Source of the DNA: Paracoccaceae bacterium
GTDB taxonomy: Bacteria > Pseudomonadota > Alphaproteobacteria > Rhodobacterales > Rhodobacteraceae
Length of the DNA stretch: 9,109 bases
Assembly (NCBI GenBank): GCA_023260935.1
Contig: JALQTL010000090.1
Span: 1-9,109, forward strand
Direction: 5' to 3'
Part shown: positions 6,294 to 9,109 of the stretch, one piece after another
Numbering within the stretch: the first letter of the stretch is position 1
Layout: each line of letters begins with the position of its first letter
Translations under genes and position numbers: made by a program
Notes under the pieces: generated by a model
What the model saw: the letters and a program-made list of their open reading frames with translations, nothing else
Databases searched by the model: none
What the model was told of the DNA's origin: nothing

Positions 6294-7913
6294 TCAGATC
6301 AGCTTTGCCACGGCGCGAAGTTCGAATTTCTGGATCTTTCCGGTGCTGGTCTTGGGAAGTTCCGAAAAAACCACATATTTCGGGGTCTTGAACCCGGCAA
6401 GATGGGCGCGGCAATGGGCGATGATATCGGCCTCGGTCACGGTCTGGCCGTCCTTCACCTCGACAAAGGCGCAAGGGACTTCGCCCCATTTGTCATCGGG
6501 TTTTGCCACCACGGCACACAGCAGCACGGCCGGGTGCTTCATCAGCACGCCCTCGACTTCGACCGAGCTGACATTCTCGCCGCCCGAGATGATGATGTCC
6601 TTGGCCCGGTCGGTGATCTTGAGATAGCCATCGGGGTGCTGAATGGCGATGTCGCCCGACCGGAACCAGCCGCCCCTGAAGGCTTCGGCCGTGGCTTCGG
6701 GGTTGCGGTAATACCCCTTCATCACAAGGTTGCCGCGCATCGCGATTTCGCCCAGATGGGCGGCATCGCGGGGAACGGGCGCGCCATGGGGATCGTGCAC
6801 CTCGGCCCCCTCCAGCATGGCCATCGGCACGCCTTGGCGCGATTTCAATTCAGCCCGGCTGTCGCCGGTGGCCTGGTCCCAGTCCGGTTGCCACAGGCAT
6901 TCGGTGGCCGGGCCATAGGTTTCTGTCAGACCGTAGACTTGCGTTACATTGAACCCAAGCGGTTCAAAGGCGGCAAGGGTGGCGGCCGGTGGCGGGGCGC
7001 CGGCGGTAAATACCTCAACCACATGGTCAAAGGCGCGGCGTTCGGATGGCTTTGCGTTGATCATCGTGTTCAGCACGATGGGCGCACCGCCGAAATGGGT
7101 CACGCCTTCGTCGGCAATGGCGTCATAGATGGCCTTGGCGGTGATGTCCCGGCAGCAGACCAGGGTGCCGCCCATCATCGGCATGGTCCAGGTGTGGCAC
7201 CAGCCGTTGCAGTGAAACAGCGGAACGATGGTCAGATAGACGGGAAACAGCGTCATCCGCCAGCCGATGGCATTGGCCGTGGTGGCAAGATAGGCCCCGC
7301 GGTGATGATAGACCACGCCCTTGGGCCGCCCCGTGGTGCCCGAGGTGTAATTGATGGCAATCGATTCCCATTCATCTTCCGGCATCACCCAAGGGGCATC
7401 CGGGTCGCCTTCGGCCAGAAGGTCTTCATAGGTCAGGAAATGGCCGCTGGCGGTGAAGCCATGGTCCACCACCTCGATGATCTGGGGGGCCGCGCCTTCC
7501 ATCCGGCGGATCGCCTCTTCCGCCAGCGGCAGAAACGCCGTGTCGCACAGGACGATCTTCGCCCCCGCGTGGCCGAAGATATAGGCAACCGTATCAGCAT
7601 CTAGCCGCGTGTTGATGGTGTTCAGAACCGCCCCGCAGGCGGGCACGCCGAAATGCGCCTCGGCCTGCGCGGGAATATTCGGCAGCAGCGTTGCCACCAC
7701 ATCGCCGGGCAGGATGCCGCGCCGCGCAAGGCCCGAGGCTAGCCGCGATACACGCGCGCCATATTCAGCATAGCTGAGCCGCGTGCTCTGCCAGACCACC
7801 GCCGTTCGCGTGGCAAAGATATCGACCGCCCGGCGCAGATGCGACAGCGGGGTCAGGGGCACATGGTTTGCCGGGCATTTGCCCAATCCGGTTTCATCAG
7901 CAAGCCAACCCAT
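6294..7913 (-). CDS. Acyl-CoA synthetase (AMP-forming), DmdB-like
   Basis: A 539-aa member of the ANL superfamily that activates a carboxylic acid to acyl-AMP and then acyl-CoA. Core motifs are all present: P-loop YTSGTTGRPKG (189-199), YGLTET (327-332), RSGD (418-421), hinge region ITDRAKDIIISGGENVSS (433-450), and PKTSTGKIQK (520-529) with catalytic K526. The acyl-pocket segment FHCNGWCHTW (233-242) and AGAPPP (304-309) are typical of medium- and short-chain synthetases. They also fit the DmdB type, which activates 3-methylmercaptopropionate in DMSP demethylation, but no dmd partner gene is visible, so the substrate is uncertain. The start is the ATG at 7913, with GGGGGG five bases upstream. 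The open frame continues to 8351, but that extension lies under the divergent transporter and has low-complexity His/Arg-rich sequence, so it is rejected. It probably leads a two-gene unit with the M48-like gene. Confidence 0.92.
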   Translation of the reverse strand: MGWLADETGLGKCPANHVPLTPLSHLRRAVDIFATRTAVVWQSTRLSYAEYGARVSRLASGLARRGILPGDVVATLLPNIPAQAEAHFGVPACGAVLNTINTRLDADTVAYIFGHAGAKIVLCDTAFLPLAEEAIRRMEGAAPQIIEVVDHGFTASGHFLTYEDLLAEGDPDAPWVMPEDEWESIAINYTSGTTGRPKGVVYHHRGAYLATTANAIGWRMTLFPVYLTIVPLFHCNGWCHTWTMPMMGGTLVCCRDITAKAIYDAIADEGVTHFGGAPIVLNTMINAKPSERRAFDHVVEVFTAGAPPPAATLAAFEPLGFNVTQVYGLTETYGPATECLWQPDWDQATGDSRAELKSRQGVPMAMLEGAEVHDPHGAPVPRDAAHLGEIAMRGNLVMKGYYRNPEATAEAFRGGWFRSGDIAIQHPDGYLKITDRAKDIIISGGENVSSVEVEGVLMKHPAVLLCAVVAKPDDKWGEVPCAFVEVKDGQTVTEADIIAHCRAHLAGFKTPKYVVFSELPKTSTGKIQKFELRAVAKLI

Positions 7914-7994
7914 GTTTTCCCCCCAAGATGTCGTTTTTCGACGCGCAGGTCGTACCCTAGCAGGCTTCAACGGACAAGGAAGAAGGAAGCGACG
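7914..7994. promoter_or_regulatory. Divergent promoter region between acyl-CoA synthetase and transporter
   Basis: Both flanking genes start here and read outward, so at least two promoters must fit in 81 bp or extend into the coding ends. On the minus strand TTGTCC (7977-7972) and TACGAC (7954-7949) are 17 bp apart and could be a weak sigma-70 promoter for the synthetase. I found no convincing plus-strand box pair. The ribosome binding sites are GGGGGG (7924-7919) for the synthetase and AAGGAAG (7983-7989) for the transporter. No clear operator palindrome is visible. Confidence 0.4.
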
Positions 7995-8930
7995 ATGACG
8001 GAGCAGACAGACAGGACTTTGGCGGCAACGGCTTTGATCTGCGGCTATGCGCTGCTTATCGGCTTTACCGACAATTATGTGCGCGTCATCGCTGCGGATA
8101 CGGGGCTGTGGCAGTTTCACTTCACCCGAACCTGCATGGCCATGGTGCTGCTGGCGCTGGCCGTGCCGCTGTTCCGGTTGAATCCCCGCCCGGTAAACCT
8201 GCGTGCCGTGGTGGCGCGCAGTGCGATACACGGAATGGCGATGGTGATCTATTTCGGGGCGCTGGCCTTTCTGCCGGTGGCGGTGGTGGCGGCGGGCCTG
8301 TTCACATCGCCTATCTTCGTTCTCTTGATCTCGCGCTTTGCCTTTGGTCATGTGATCGGCCCCGTGCGCATCATGGCGGTGCTGATCGGATTTCTGGGCG
8401 TGATCCTTGTTCTGGGGCCCGAGGCACTTTCAGGTGCGTCACTGGCTGCGGTTCTGCCAGTGGCGGCAGGGGCGCTTTACGCGCTTGGCAACATCGCCAC
8501 GCGTGAATGGTGCAGCGGGGAAAAGGCCGAAACCCTGCTGGCTGGCTTTTTTCTGGCGCTGGGGGCGCTTGGTGCGCTTGGCATGCTGGTGCTGACGCTT
8601 TGGCCGCTGGCGGCACCTGCCGGACCTGATGGTTTTGTGCTGCGCGGGCCGGTCTGGCCGGGCGGGGCCTTCTATTTCTGGACCTTCGTGCAGGCGGCAG
8701 GGTCGCTTCTGGGCGTGGGGATGATGATCCGCGCCTATCAGTTGACAGAGGCCAGCCGCGCCAGCGTGATCGAATATGTCATCCTTCCGGCCTCGGCGCT
8801 GTGGTCATGGCTGATCTGGGGGGAAACGCTGGGGCTGCTTGCCTGGGCGGGCATGGCGTTGATCGTGACCGCCGGGTCGATGATCGCGCTGCGGGCCAAG
8901 GCCCGCGAAAGCAGTGCCCAGCCCGCCTGA
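7995..8930 (+). CDS. DMT-superfamily (EamA) transporter
   Basis: This 311-aa inner-membrane protein is nearly all hydrophobic helices, with about ten membrane segments in two five-helix halves, the usual EamA layout (about 300 aa). The first half runs from about residue 9 to 140 and ends in IMAVLIGFLGVILVLGPEAL. The second, starting near 148, ends in the conserved WSWLIWGETLGLLAWAGMALIVTAG at 270-294. A short basic, polar C-terminal tail (300-311) follows. Family members export or import metabolites such as amino acids, nucleobases or drugs, and the substrate cannot be read from sequence. The ATG at 7995 is chosen because AAGGAAG lies five bases upstream and the hydrophobic N-terminus begins directly. 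The frame extends to 7839, but that part overlaps the divergent gene. It ends 7 bp before the convergent thymidine kinase stop codon. Confidence 0.9.
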   Translation: MTEQTDRTLAATALICGYALLIGFTDNYVRVIAADTGLWQFHFTRTCMAMVLLALAVPLFRLNPRPVNLRAVVARSAIHGMAMVIYFGALAFLPVAVVAAGLFTSPIFVLLISRFAFGHVIGPVRIMAVLIGFLGVILVLGPEALSGASLAAVLPVAAGALYALGNIATREWCSGEKAETLLAGFFLALGALGALGMLVLTLWPLAAPAGPDGFVLRGPVWPGGAFYFWTFVQAAGSLLGVGMMIRAYQLTEASRASVIEYVILPASALWSWLIWGETLGLLAWAGMALIVTAGSMIALRAKARESSAQPA

Positions 8931-8938
8931 CGACAGCG

Positions 8939-9109
8939 TTAGTCGCCGACCGCTTCGCGCCAGTGCCGCCGGCACAGGCTTTGATAGGTTTCATTGCCAC
9001 CGATCACCACCTGTTCGCCATCCTTGAGCGCCCGGCCATCGGGGCCCTTGCGCACCACCATGATGGCCTTCTTGCCGCAATGGCAGATCGTGCGGACCTC
9101 CCGCATCTC
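8939..9109 (-). CDS. tdk: Thymidine kinase, C-terminal part
   Basis: Only the last 56 residues are in the window; the gene continues beyond base 9109. It phosphorylates thymidine (and deoxyuridine) with ATP to the monophosphate. The fragment begins EMREVRTICHCGKKA, continues GEQVVIGGNETYQSLCRRHW, and ends shortly after. GNETYQSLCRRHW fits the cellular-type thymidine kinase signature, and the C9/C11 and C46/H49 pairs are the expected structural zinc ligands of type II thymidine kinases. The first cysteine pair has one residue between the cysteines, whereas CxxC is more usual. Thymidine kinase opposes DeoA, which degrades the same substrate. It converges with the transporter gene with almost no spacer and no separate terminator. 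Confidence 0.93.
   Translation of the reverse strand, partial: EMREVRTICHCGKKAIMVVRKGPDGRALKDGEQVVIGGNETYQSLCRRHWREAVGD

Noticed and set aside
6291..7604. 437-codon plus-strand open frame opposite the acyl-CoA synthetase
   Set aside because: It mirrors the synthetase codons, is rich in Gly/His/Arg, and no credible domain was seen.
7914..8351. N-terminal extension of the acyl-CoA synthetase
   Set aside because: The extension overlaps the transporter gene and reads as shadow sequence; the ATG at 7913 has a good G-run ribosome binding site and fits the family length.

Overview
The window looks like chromosomal DNA from an alphaproteobacterium of the Rhodobacteraceae/Paracoccaceae type. I infer this from the high GC content, the heavily biased G/C third codon positions, Shine-Dalgarno sites built on G runs, and protein sequences that read like that family. 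Nothing looks horizontally acquired: I see no transposase, integrase, tRNA, rRNA or CRISPR array.

Layout. Bases 2-4026 (+) hold a compact nucleoside and base salvage operon. It runs deoA (5' end cut off by the window edge), deoB (ATGA overlap), add (TTG start, behind a 68-bp gap with a GC-rich hairpin repeat) and upp (1-bp gap). A short AT-richer gap, probably with a promoter, precedes a secreted SPOR-domain protein (4095-5135, +), which ends at a strong intrinsic terminator (5161-5196). Facing it on the minus strand are a membrane-anchored protein that looks like an M48 metallopeptidase without its two zinc-binding histidines (5200-6267) and, upstream in the same transcript, an acyl-CoA synthetase (6294-7913). 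An 81-bp divergent promoter region separates the synthetase from a DMT/EamA transporter (7995-8930, +). The transporter converges, with only 7 bp between stop codons, on the C-terminus of thymidine kinase (8939-9109, -), which runs off the right edge.

How the genes work together. DeoA phosphorolyses thymidine or deoxyuridine to the free base and deoxyribose-1-phosphate. DeoB turns the sugar phosphate into the 5-phosphate that an aldolase can use. Add deaminates (deoxy)adenosine to (deoxy)inosine, and Upp recaptures uracil as UMP. Tdk at the far edge belongs to the same theme but lies in another transcription unit. No purine nucleoside phosphorylase, deoxyribose-phosphate aldolase or repressor gene is visible here. 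The SPOR protein, pseudo-peptidase, acyl-CoA synthetase and transporter have no obvious metabolic link to salvage.

Most of the window is ordinary housekeeping sequence. The item most worth following up is the degenerate M48-like protein, where the HExxH motif reads MERLR. Next is the GC-rich repeat between deoB and add.
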